Positions 1 to 5,752 of a stretch of DNA of 6,269 nt are shown piece by piece. A program made the translations under genes and the position numbers. A model generated the notes under the pieces. It was not told the DNA's origin. It did not search any database and saw only the letters and a program-made list of their open reading frames with translations. Position 1 is the stretch's first letter; each line of letters opens with the position of its first letter. Source of the stretch: Chloroflexota bacterium (GTDB lineage Bacteria > Chloroflexota > Anaerolineae > Anaerolineales > Villigracilaceae); NCBI GenBank assembly GCA_023484185.1, contig JAMDBC010000044.1:1-6269 (forward strand), written 5' to 3'.

Positions 1-117
1 AGAATCAATCCAAACTACATGCCATGGAAATCCTACCGTCACATGGCCGATGATGAACTACGCGCGGTTTACATGTACTTGATGTCTCTGCCACCCAAAG
101 ACTTTGGCAATAGATAA
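1..117 (+). CDS. C-terminal end of a c-type cytochrome-like protein (partial, 5' end outside window)
   Basis: Reading frame 1 is open from the first base to a TAA at 115-117 and gives 38 residues. The end contains NPNYMPWKSYRHM, then DDELRAVYMYLMSLPPK and FGNR. A short Met-Pro-Trp segment, an acidic 'DDEL' turn and a final helix ending in 'YLxSLPP' are typical of the C-terminus of class I c-type cytochrome domains, where this Met is usually the distal haem ligand and the last helix packs on the haem. The CxxCH haem site would lie upstream, outside the window, so the haem cannot be confirmed. If correct, the protein is exported and carries electrons on the outer face of the membrane. It converges on the importer operon and there is no reason to think it belongs to it. 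Confidence 0.66.
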   Translation, partial: RINPNYMPWKSYRHMADDELRAVYMYLMSLPPKDFGNR

Positions 118-124
118 CGAATGG

Positions 125-143
125 TTGGTTATGGAACAACCAA
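125..143. other. Small inverted repeat between convergent genes
   Basis: TTGGTT at 125-130 and AACCAA at 138-143 are exact inverted arms around a 7-base loop, in the 39-bp gap between the cytochrome stop and the livF stop. An alternative register pairs GGTTG (123-127) with CAACC (137-141). The place suits a shared terminator, but the stem is short and AT-rich and no T-tract follows on either strand, so a classical intrinsic terminator is not supported. Confidence 0.3.
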
Positions 144-156
144 TATCAGCAAACTG

Positions 157-867
157 CTACAACCCCAGATAAGCGGCACGTACATGTTCGTTTTTAGCCA
201 GTTGGCGGGCAGGTCCTTCCAGGTCGATCTTTCCTTCAGCCAGCACGAAGCCATAATCGCTGATGGCAAGTGCCATTTGCACATTTTGCTCAACCAACAG
301 GATCGTGATTTTGAGTTCACGCAATTGCTTAAGGTTCTCAAATAATTGGAGCGCGAGCAGAGGCGCCAAACCGAGCGACAGCTCGTCAATCAAGAGAACT
401 TTCGGGTCGGCCATGATCCCGCGGGCCACCGCCAGCATTTGCTGTTCGCCCCCGCTCAATGTGCCGGCATTTTGTCTGCTCCGCTCCTTCAAACGCGGGA
501 ACATTTCGTAAACCCTTTCGAGATTGTTGTTCATTTTAAGGCGCGCTCTTGGAATGGTTGCTCCCATTTCAAGATTTTCATAAACAGTCATGTCTGTAAA
601 GAGTTGCCGGCCCTCGGGAACCAGCACCAATCCCATGTCGGCTTTGGTATAAGCAGGCAGGCGGCTGACATCCTGACCTTCGAACCAGATGGAACCATTC
701 CACGGACGAAGCTGCCCCATTACGGTCCTGAGTAAAGTTGTTTTGCCGGCTCCGTTTCCTCCGACCAGACAGGTCAGTTTGCCCTCCTGCAAATTTAACG
801 AGGCTCCCCACAGGATTTGAACTTCCCCATAACCAGAAGCGATGTCTCGCACTTCGAGGATGCTCAT
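157..867 (-). CDS. livF: LivF-type ABC transporter ATP-binding protein, branched-chain amino acid family
   Basis: This 236-residue ATPase is one of the two nucleotide-binding subunits of a HAAT importer and acts on the cytoplasmic face of LivHM. Visible motifs are Walker A GGNGAGKT (36-43), the family-typical VPEGRQLF segment (83-90), the signature LSGGEQQ (137-143) and Walker B VLLIDE (157-162). The stretch LVEQN (191-195) puts Gln194 where most ABC ATPases have the switch histidine; E. coli LivF has the same LVEQN. The C-terminus EHVRAAYLGL is typical of LivF, and the length matches the family (about 237). Two small oddities are GGN instead of the usual GxN with Ala or Pro in Walker A, and DELSLGLAP instead of DEPSLGLAP after Walker B. 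The ATG is 2 bp after the livG stop and has a strong ribosome site. It is the last gene of the operon. Confidence 0.95.
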   Translation of the reverse strand: MSILEVRDIASGYGEVQILWGASLNLQEGKLTCLVGGNGAGKTTLLRTVMGQLRPWNGSIWFEGQDVSRLPAYTKADMGLVLVPEGRQLFTDMTVYENLEMGATIPRARLKMNNNLERVYEMFPRLKERSRQNAGTLSGGEQQMLAVARGIMADPKVLLIDELSLGLAPLLALQLFENLKQLRELKITILLVEQNVQMALAISDYGFVLAEGKIDLEGPARQLAKNEHVRAAYLGL

Positions 868-869
868 GG

Positions 870-1622
870 TTATCCCTCCTCAAGCAGTTGGTTGGCAAGA
901 TTGGAATCTCCGAGGTAAGCCTCGATCACGCGCGGATCGTTGGTGATTTCATTCGGAGTTCCATCTGCAATTTGCTCGCCGTAATCCAAAACAATAATAC
1001 GGTCGGAAATATTCATCATGGCCTTCATCAGATGCTCGATCATAATAATGGTGATGCCCTGCTCGCGTATTTTGTGGACGGTTTGAATCATTCCATCGAT
1101 CTCGGATGAATTCAATCCGGCCAATACTTCATCGAGGAGGATGAGATATGGATGTGAAGCTAAAGCCCGAGCCATCTCCAAGCGCTTCTTTTGCGCGACA
1201 TTGAGGCTGCTCGCCATTTGATCAGCGCGGTTATCCAACCCGACAAATTCCATTACTTCATCTGCGATGCTTGCGGCTTTACTCAAGTTATGATTTTCGC
1301 GTCCGAAGCATGCGCCGACCATAACATTTTCGCGAACGGTCAACTCATTCAGTGGTCGGACAATCTGATGAGTGCGCGCCATGCCCATGTGGGCATGGTC
1401 ATACGATTTCATACCGGTCACATCCTTGTCCCGAAAAATGATGCGGCCAACTTCCGGACGATAAACACCGTTGATGACATTGAAGAGAGTGGTCTTTCCG
1501 GCGCCGTTCGGACCAATTAAACCCAGAATCTGCCCTTGGGGAAGATCGAACGTGACTTGAGTTAGAGCCTGTAGCCCGCCGAATCGTTTAGTGAGACCTT
1601 GAACAGAAAGCAGCACCGTCAT
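870..1622 (-). CDS. livG: LivG-type ABC transporter ATP-binding protein, branched-chain amino acid family
   Basis: This 250-residue protein is the second ATPase of the importer and the expected partner of LivF. Motifs are Walker A GPNGAGKT (37-44), the Q-loop region ARTHQIVRPL (82-91), Walker B LILLDE (160-165), the D-loop region AGLN (168-171) and the switch histidine in IMIEH (His197). The C-terminal PRVIEAYLG is the usual LivG ending. The ABC signature is non-canonical: SLNVAQKKRLEMARAL (139-154) replaces LSGGQ. From recall, a subgroup of LivG proteins has LTxAxxKRLE here together with DEVxAGL, so this looks like a lineage trait rather than damage. The ATG overlaps the livM stop as ATGA. 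GAGGAAGG at 1630-1637, 7 bases upstream, is a good ribosome site and supports this start. Confidence 0.94.
   Translation of the reverse strand: MTVLLSVQGLTKRFGGLQALTQVTFDLPQGQILGLIGPNGAGKTTLFNVINGVYRPEVGRIIFRDKDVTGMKSYDHAHMGMARTHQIVRPLNELTVRENVMVGACFGRENHNLSKAASIADEVMEFVGLDNRADQMASSLNVAQKKRLEMARALASHPYLILLDEVLAGLNSSEIDGMIQTVHKIREQGITIIMIEHLMKAMMNISDRIIVLDYGEQIADGTPNEITNDPRVIEAYLGDSNLANQLLEEG
874..881 (-). promoter_or_regulatory. livF ribosome binding site inside the end of livG
   Basis: On the minus strand GAGGAGGG lies 6 bases before the livF ATG. It is formed by the last sense codons of livG (Glu-Glu-Gly), just before the livG stop at 870-872. Ribosomes ending livG would uncover or directly reuse this site, which suggests coupled translation of the two ATPases. 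Confidence 0.75.
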
Positions 1623-2587
1623 GCCAGCACCTTCCTCAGTATAGGAGCACGCCTTCGCAGCCAGCCAACCGCACCAGCGGGAATGAAGAGCACGATCACT
1701 AACAGCAATACGCCTGCAACCGAGAGTTGAATGTTTTTGAATAAAGGATTGGTCAATAGAAAATACCGCAAGCCCTCGTATCCGGCCGCGCCCAGGATTG
1801 GACCAAGAACGCTTCCCTGCCCGCCCAGCATGACGACCACCAGCATTTCAATCGAATAGTCCAAGCGAAAAGCATCACCCGGCTCGATGTTGCCATTTTT
1901 GAAGAAGAACAAAGTGCCAATAATGCCGGGCAGAATAGCTGAAAGAACGAATGCCCAGGTTTTGGCATCCGGAGTAACCACGCCTATCACTTCGGCGGCA
2001 TCTTCATCTTCGCGGATAGCCATCAGTCCCAAACCGAACTTACTATTCTTGATCGCGGAATTGAGGATTACGGCCAAAAGAGCCAGGACTAAAACGACAT
2101 AGTAGGTCATCCACAAGGCATTGGCCGCTCCGCCGTAGTTGCTGTAAACCTTAAAATTAAGGGTCATCCCGATCGGTCCCCCGAAAGGATCGAAGTTATT
2201 GATAAATGCCCGGACGGCTTCGTTGATGCCGATGGTCGCGAGAGCAAAGTATGCACCGCGCAATCTAAGAATGGCTTTGCCCAATAGAAAAGCCAGAAGT
2301 GCGGAAGTTAATCCTCCAGCTAAAGCTGCACTCCACAGCGGCCAACCTTGAGCGCTAATCAGATACAATCCTACATACCCTCCCAACCCAAAGAAGACCA
2401 CGTGTCCAAAACTTACGTAGCCTGTGAAACCCAGCAGGATATTCAAACTGGCGGCCAGCACGATCACCTGCAGGATAATAAAAATGGATTCACGTGAGGA
2501 TGGGCTGTGACCCACGATTGGCCCAATCCCCAATGCAATCACTGCCAAGAGGCTGACCCAGAGTCCGGTGCTTTTAAGTTGCTTCAT
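1619..2587 (-). CDS. livM: LivM-type branched-chain amino acid ABC transporter permease
   Basis: This is an integral membrane permease subunit that pairs with LivH to form the solute channel. I choose the ATG at 2585-2587 (MKQLKSTGLW, 322 residues). The frame stays open to an ATG at 2665, but that would overlap livH by about 80 bases and add a polar N-terminus. The chosen ATG overlaps the livH stop as ATGA and has GGAG 7 bases upstream. Family motifs are SLNILLGFTGYVSFGH (47-62), LRLRGAYFALATI (107-119), the cytoplasmic coupling loop GLGLMAIREDEDAAEVIGV (185-203) that contacts the ATPases, and the late GGQGSVLGP segment. Many hydrophobic stretches fit the usual 8 to 10 membrane helices. It ends with a basic cytoplasmic tail rich in Arg (LRRRAPILRK). 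Its stop overlaps livG. Confidence 0.93.
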   Translation of the reverse strand: MKQLKSTGLWVSLLAVIALGIGPIVGHSPSSRESIFIILQVIVLAASLNILLGFTGYVSFGHVVFFGLGGYVGLYLISAQGWPLWSAALAGGLTSALLAFLLGKAILRLRGAYFALATIGINEAVRAFINNFDPFGGPIGMTLNFKVYSNYGGAANALWMTYYVVLVLALLAVILNSAIKNSKFGLGLMAIREDEDAAEVIGVVTPDAKTWAFVLSAILPGIIGTLFFFKNGNIEPGDAFRLDYSIEMLVVVMLGGQGSVLGPILGAAGYEGLRYFLLTNPLFKNIQLSVAGVLLLVIVLFIPAGAVGWLRRRAPILRKVLA

Positions 2588-3444
2588 TTCTTTGCTCCAA
2601 ATAAGCCTGTGGGACGTACAAGCAGGATAATTACGAAGAGGATGAATTCCAACACGGGGACCCAACTATTGGGTAGGATGATCGGGATCAGACCTTCCAT
2701 AACACCCAGGATCAAGCCTCCCGCCAAAGCTCCCAACGGATTTCCCAAGCCACCCATCACCACAATCACGAAACTCTTTAGTTGATAAGCGTTCCCAGCC
2801 AGGATGGTAAACGGGAAGAACGTCGCGATCAATCCTCCTGAAACGGCAGCCAGCAGTGTGCCAAGTCCAAAACTGAGCGCTAGGACGCGAGATGAGGGAA
2901 TGCCCATCAGTTCAGCCGCGGCACGGTTATTAGCCACTGCCCGGATGTTCTTGCCGGGACGAGTGCGATAGAGAAAAAAGTATAACCCACCCGTGACGAC
3001 AGTTGCAACGACAGCAGCCACCAAACGCGTACCTTGAACTGTCAAGTCGCCGCTTCCGATGCTTCCCAATGTGAAGTCGACGTTACGCGGCGTCGTGCTG
3101 AATGCTGCTGTCCCCAAGCCGATCATGATCATGTTGACTGCGTAAGTCGCCAGAAGCGTGGAAAGAGGCGGGGCGGACAGCACACGATGGATGGCAATAT
3201 AATAAATTGCGATTCCGCCGATAAGTCCGATCAAGGCAATCAAGATCAGGGAGATGTAAGGATTTAAACCAATGGAACTGAACAAAAGATAAACCCCAAA
3301 CATGCCCAGCGCCATGAGCGGTGCGTGCGCCAGGTTGATCACATCCATAACTCCCCAGATCAGACTCAGCCCCATGGCGGCAATTCCATACACAAAGCCG
3401 ATCAGCAAGCCATCGATCAATGAAGCTATAAGAAGATTTCCCAT
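2584..3444 (-). CDS. livH: LivH-type branched-chain amino acid ABC transporter permease
   Basis: This 286-residue integral membrane protein is the first permease subunit of the importer. Its N-terminal region LIDGLLIGFVYGIAAMGLSLIWGVMDVINLAHAPL (roughly 9-43) corresponds to the family's first helix and the conserved 'N-x-A-H-G' element, here NLAHA (37-41), with Ala instead of the more usual Gly. The cytoplasmic loop GKNIRAVANNRAAAELMGI (164-182) is the EAA-like segment that docks on LivG/LivF. GGLGNPLGALAGG (230-242) is the conserved late loop, and the protein ends with RPTGLFGAKK, a common LivH ending. The length is normal for the family (about 290). The start is supported by GGGAG 7 bases upstream (3452-3456). 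It follows the lipoprotein gene after an 86-bp spacer with a hairpin. Confidence 0.94.
   Translation of the reverse strand: MGNLLIASLIDGLLIGFVYGIAAMGLSLIWGVMDVINLAHAPLMALGMFGVYLLFSSIGLNPYISLILIALIGLIGGIAIYYIAIHRVLSAPPLSTLLATYAVNMIMIGLGTAAFSTTPRNVDFTLGSIGSGDLTVQGTRLVAAVVATVVTGGLYFFLYRTRPGKNIRAVANNRAAAELMGIPSSRVLALSFGLGTLLAAVSGGLIATFFPFTILAGNAYQLKSFVIVVMGGLGNPLGALAGGLILGVMEGLIPIILPNSWVPVLEFILFVIILLVRPTGLFGAKK
2595..2598 (-). promoter_or_regulatory. livM ribosome binding site that decides the start
   Basis: GGAG on the minus strand sits 7 bases before the ATG at 2587, within the last codons of livH. Together with the ATGA overlap of the livH stop (2584-2586) and the livM ATG (2585-2587), it favours this start over the in-frame ATG at 2665. 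Confidence 0.7.
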
Positions 3445-3473
3445 GCGGATTCTCCCGTGAGTTCGAAACCAGA

Positions 3474-3519
3474 TGGAAAAGTCCCTGCAAACGTTCAGCG
3501 CGCCTACAGGGACTTTCCA
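3474..3519 (-). terminator. Intercistronic hairpin between lipoprotein gene and livH (possible partial terminator or RNA stabiliser)
   Basis: AAAGTCCCTG at 3478-3487 and CAGGGACTTT at 3507-3516 are perfect 10-base inverted arms around a 19-base loop. Skipping one A (3477) adds three more pairs, out to T3474 and A3519. In the mRNA the stem begins about 12 bases after the lipoprotein stop and ends about 18 bases before the livH ribosome site. Only four U residues follow, so full termination looks unlikely. Such hairpins after binding-protein genes commonly protect the upstream mRNA or reduce readthrough, giving more binding protein than permease; that role is inferred here. Confidence 0.6.
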
Positions 3520-3530
3520 GATGTAAGAAA

Positions 3531-4862
3531 TTACGGGATGGGATAAAGCGCGGGGGCAGTTGCGCCTTCAGCGGGCCAGACAATCTGTTTCACCAGATTT
3601 CCGCTCGCATCTTTTTGCCATTGTGCGTAGACCATGTCGTGGCCGATCTGCAGGCCGTGACTCGCAGCGCTGGCATCGAACTTGATGTGACCGTAGAAGG
3701 TCAGGATGTCCATCTTATCGAGAGCCGCTGTAATGGCTGCGCTATCCAGCGAACCGGCGTCCTCGATGGCCTTCTGCAAGATCAAACCGGCAATATAACC
3801 GCCAGCCGAATGGTAAGTCGGGTTTTCATTGTAGGCTGCTTTGTAAGCGCTGGTGAAATCAGAACCTGCAGGGCCATACCAGGTCAGGCCGGCCTTCTGG
3901 GCAGAAGCCTGTGTGAAGTTGACTTGTGGTTCCCATTGGCTGGGTCCAACTATACCGAGTGCGGCGCCACCTAACTGGGAGAACTTATCTTCCAGCGGAG
4001 CGACCAGTAATGCCACATACTTGGCGCCAATCTTCTTTTCGAAGAGTTGTTTGGCGAACGTGCTGCCATCCTGGAAGTGACCGCCACCCATGACCGCATC
4101 CGGTGCGGCAGCCTGGATCTTATTAATCAAGGCAGAGAAATCGGTCGTAGCCGGATCGTAACCTTCAAAGAGAACGACGTTATAGCCTTTGCCTTCCGCA
4201 TACGTTTTCAGCGCTTTGACAACGCTGGTCGAGAAGCTGTCTGTAGAGTAGGCAACTGCTATCTTCTTGGCAGTGGGATCAGTCTTTGCCAACAGATCCA
4301 AAGCGCCGGTCAGGTAATGACTGGCAGGAGTATATGCCTGGTAAACCAGCGTATACCCCTTCTTATAGGTGCTGTCATCTGCCGCGCCGGTGGTGATCAT
4401 GATCTTGTTGTACTGCTGGGCGATCACAGCGGCGGCGGCAGCCAGCCCGCTCGAATACGGGCTGATCAGAAAGTCGGCGTTATCTTCCGTTGCCAGCTTG
4501 GTGTACAGTTGCTGCACGCGATCTTTATTGGACTCGTCATCGTAGGTCTGTGCCTTAAAAGTGACTACCGTACCATCAGCCAACTTAACCCCTCCGGCTT
4601 TGTTGACTTGATCCATCCATAGCTTGAGACCGTTATACTGTCGCGTCGATTCGACATTCAGCGAGCCGGTCTGCGAAGAAGTGAATCCAATGGTGACGGT
4701 CTTCGCGGCTGGCTGTGCGGGCGCGGTTGTTGCTGCCGGCGCTTGAGTCGCCGCCGGTTGCGGCTGCGGCGCAGCAGTCGGGGTCGCTTGCGGACCGCAA
4801 GCGGTGATTGCCATGCTTCCCAGAACGAGCAGGCTAAGTAATACGAACAGTGAGCGTTTCAT
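3531..4862 (-). CDS. Extracytoplasmic substrate-binding lipoprotein of a HAAT-family ABC importer (Leu/Ile/Val-binding protein type)
   Basis: This protein captures the solute outside the membrane and delivers it to LivHM. I choose the ATG at 4860-4862 (443 residues). It has GGAGGAG 5 bases upstream and begins with MKRSLFVLLSLLVLGS, a classic signal peptide. A lipobox ITAC follows, with Cys22 as the predicted lipid-modified residue. The frame is open to an ATG at 4937, but this would put 25 polar residues before the signal. Residues 23-53 are an Ala/Pro/Thr/Gln linker. The Peripla_BP_6-like fold runs from KTVTIGF (54-60) to the end, with the family-like segments AGGVKLADG, an SPYSSGLAAAA binding loop and YQAYTP at the inter-domain region. 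The ligand cannot be read from the sequence: branched-chain amino acids are the default, but amides, urea-like or other amino acids are possible. It is larger than E. coli LivJ mainly because of the linker. Confidence 0.93.
   Translation of the reverse strand: MKRSLFVLLSLLVLGSMAITACGPQATPTAAPQPQPAATQAPAATTAPAQPAAKTVTIGFTSSQTGSLNVESTRQYNGLKLWMDQVNKAGGVKLADGTVVTFKAQTYDDESNKDRVQQLYTKLATEDNADFLISPYSSGLAAAAAVIAQQYNKIMITTGAADDSTYKKGYTLVYQAYTPASHYLTGALDLLAKTDPTAKKIAVAYSTDSFSTSVVKALKTYAEGKGYNVVLFEGYDPATTDFSALINKIQAAAPDAVMGGGHFQDGSTFAKQLFEKKIGAKYVALLVAPLEDKFSQLGGAALGIVGPSQWEPQVNFTQASAQKAGLTWYGPAGSDFTSAYKAAYNENPTYHSAGGYIAGLILQKAIEDAGSLDSAAITAALDKMDILTFYGHIKFDASAASHGLQIGHDMVYAQWQKDASGNLVKQIVWPAEGATAPALYPIP
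4704..4796 (-). repeat. Low-complexity Ala/Pro/Thr/Gln linker coding segment
   Basis: Codons 23-53 of the lipoprotein encode almost only Ala, Pro, Thr and Gln, and the DNA here is visibly GC-richer than its surroundings. It acts as a flexible tether between the lipid anchor at Cys22 and the binding domain. This kind of linker is frequent in lipoproteins of Chloroflexota. Confidence 0.7.
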
Positions 4863-4975
4863 CTGAACTCCTCCAATGGAATGTTTGGGATGCAAATTGA
4901 ACATTGTGTTGTACTGGAATTGAGATCGTTGGGCCAACCTCCCGGATGCAGTGTCATCAGATTTATTTCCCGCAT
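4859..4975 (-). CDS. Possible 38-codon upstream open frame ending on the lipoprotein start codon
   Basis: An ATG at 4973-4975 opens a frame of 38 codons whose TGA (4859-4861) overlaps the lipoprotein ATG as ATGA. The peptide starts MREINLMTLH, has a Cys-x-x-Cys near its end and finishes PLEEFR; Ile and Leu are scattered and there is no run of one amino acid. The only purine-rich stretch (AGAGG) touches the ATG, too close for a normal ribosome site. A second in-frame ATG (codon 7) has GGGA about 10 bases upstream. If transcription starts near 4978, as predicted from the -10 box, the first ATG would be almost at the 5' end, allowing leaderless initiation. An open frame of this length can arise by chance, so this is only a candidate leader peptide. 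Confidence 0.22.
   Translation of the reverse strand: MREINLMTLHPGGWPNDLNSSTTQCSICIPNIPLEEFR
4868..4874 (-). promoter_or_regulatory. Ribosome binding site of the substrate-binding lipoprotein gene
   Basis: GGAGGAG on the minus strand lies 5 bases before the ATG at 4862. It is the strongest ribosome site near the start and decides for the signal-peptide ATG over the upstream in-frame ATG at 4937. Confidence 0.8.
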
Positions 4976-4977
4976 CC
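4944..4977 (-). promoter_or_regulatory. GGATGC / GCATCC inverted repeat in the lipoprotein mRNA leader
   Basis: On the + strand GGATGC occurs at 4944-4949 and again at 4888-4893, and the complement GCATCC at 4972-4977. In the mRNA a single GGATGC at the 5' end could pair with either of two downstream GCATCC copies. The first would give a 6-bp stem with a 22-base loop; the second lies 13 bases before the ribosome site. The offsets are 28 and 56 bases. It could be an alternative-pairing leader, or DNA half-sites for a regulator. Both roles are inferred. Confidence 0.3.
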
Positions 4978-4984
4978 TCTAGTC

Positions 4985-4990
4985 ATTATA
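4985..4990 (-). promoter_or_regulatory. Candidate -10 box of the importer operon
   Basis: TATAAT, a perfect sigma-70-type -10 hexamer, lies on the minus strand in the 192-bp gap between the response regulator and the lipoprotein gene. The predicted start of transcription is near A4978, leaving a leader of about 115 bases. No convincing TTGACA is found 16 to 18 bases upstream. Two T6 tracts (5014-5019 and 5034-5039), 20 bases apart, could act as UP-like or curved DNA, or the distal one may mark the end of the regulator transcript. A weak -35 would fit a promoter that needs an activator. Confidence 0.5.
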
Positions 4991-5054
4991 TTTGCTTTGT
5001 CGAAACATTTCCTAAAAAAGAAGTGGATTGTATAAAAAATTCGTAAATAACCGC

Positions 5055-5744
5055 TTAACCCTCGAAGCGATAGCCGATGCCATGTTCGGTGTGCAAATAT
5101 CGCGGATGTAACGGATCATCCTCGATCTTTTGGCGCAGGCGGCCAATATAAACCCGCAGATATTCGGACTCATCGCCATATTCTGGCCCCCAGACGTGTT
5201 GCAGGATGGCGCGATGCATCAAGACTTTTCCTGCATAATGCATCAAGTAGATGAGCAAGTTGTATTCGGTTGGGGTAAGCTCAATCGCCTGCCCGTGAAT
5301 GGTCACGCGATGATTGGCGAGTTCAGCGGAGATATCGCCGCGTACAATCCGCTCGTCAGTTGAATTTGGCTCTGACCAGTGCGAGCGCCTCAGCACTGCC
5401 TTGATGCGGCCCAATAGCTCACCAACACCGAAGGGCTTGGTCAGATAATCATCAACTCCCATGTCAAAGGCATGTACTTTATCGGTTTCTTCTCCCAGTG
5501 CGGTCAAAATGATGATCGGCACGTTTGAGCTTTGGCGAATGCGCCTGGTTGTCTCGAGACCGTCTTGATGCGGCATCATGATGTCCAGAATGACCAGGTC
5601 AACCGGCGAGGTATTGAATACCGCCATCGCCTCCAGGCCATTGGCAGCGGTCAGGACTTGATATCCGCGCACTTCCAAATTGCGGCGGACAAAATCCCGC
5701 AATGGCTTTTCATCATCAACAACTAGGACTTTAATTGCATTCAT
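5055..5744 (-). CDS. OmpR/PhoB-family response regulator, KdpE-like
   Basis: This 229-residue protein is a DNA-binding transcription factor activated by phosphorylation. The receiver domain (about 4-120) shows the acidic pair Asp10-Asp11, phospho-acceptor Asp54 in LVILDIMMP, switch Thr81, Tyr100 and Lys103 in the YLTKPF segment, all the residues needed for function. The C-terminal winged-helix domain (about 130-228) has LTPTEYNLL, then EYLRVYIGRLRQKIEDDP and ends GIGYRFEG, a pattern closest to KdpE. No kdp potassium transport genes are visible, so a potassium role should not be assumed and I give no symbol. The ATG is 8 bases after the kinase stop; the only ribosome-like AGGA is about 12 bases away, so translation may be coupled. 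It lies 192 bp upstream of the importer on the same strand, and is a plausible regulator of it. Confidence 0.93.
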   Translation of the reverse strand: MNAIKVLVVDDEKPLRDFVRRNLEVRGYQVLTAANGLEAMAVFNTSPVDLVILDIMMPHQDGLETTRRIRQSSNVPIIILTALGEETDKVHAFDMGVDDYLTKPFGVGELLGRIKAVLRRSHWSEPNSTDERIVRGDISAELANHRVTIHGQAIELTPTEYNLLIYLMHYAGKVLMHRAILQHVWGPEYGDESEYLRVYIGRLRQKIEDDPLHPRYLHTEHGIGYRFEG

Positions 5745-5752
5745 GGCACGTG

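Noticed and set aside
346..735. 129-codon + strand frame over livF
   Set aside because: Antisense shadow of a gene with complete ABC ATPase motifs; no start context or domain.
3083..3583. 166-codon minus-strand frame across the lipoprotein end, the hairpin spacer and livH
   Set aside because: It is out of frame with livH, which has clear permease motifs; the product is rich in His, Arg and Ser with no membrane segments.
4047..4622. 191-codon open frame on the + strand inside the lipoprotein gene
   Set aside because: It lies fully antisense to a gene with clear family motifs, has no recognisable domain, and its protein looks like a reverse-frame shadow.
5020..5057. Intrinsic terminator after the response regulator
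   Set aside because: A T6 tract follows the stop, but the only stem before it is about three base pairs (TAA/TTA), which is not enough.
5745..5752. CACGTG palindrome before the regulator start as an operator
   Set aside because: A six-base palindrome is expected by chance, and the position inside an 8-bp gap within an operon makes a regulatory role unlikely.
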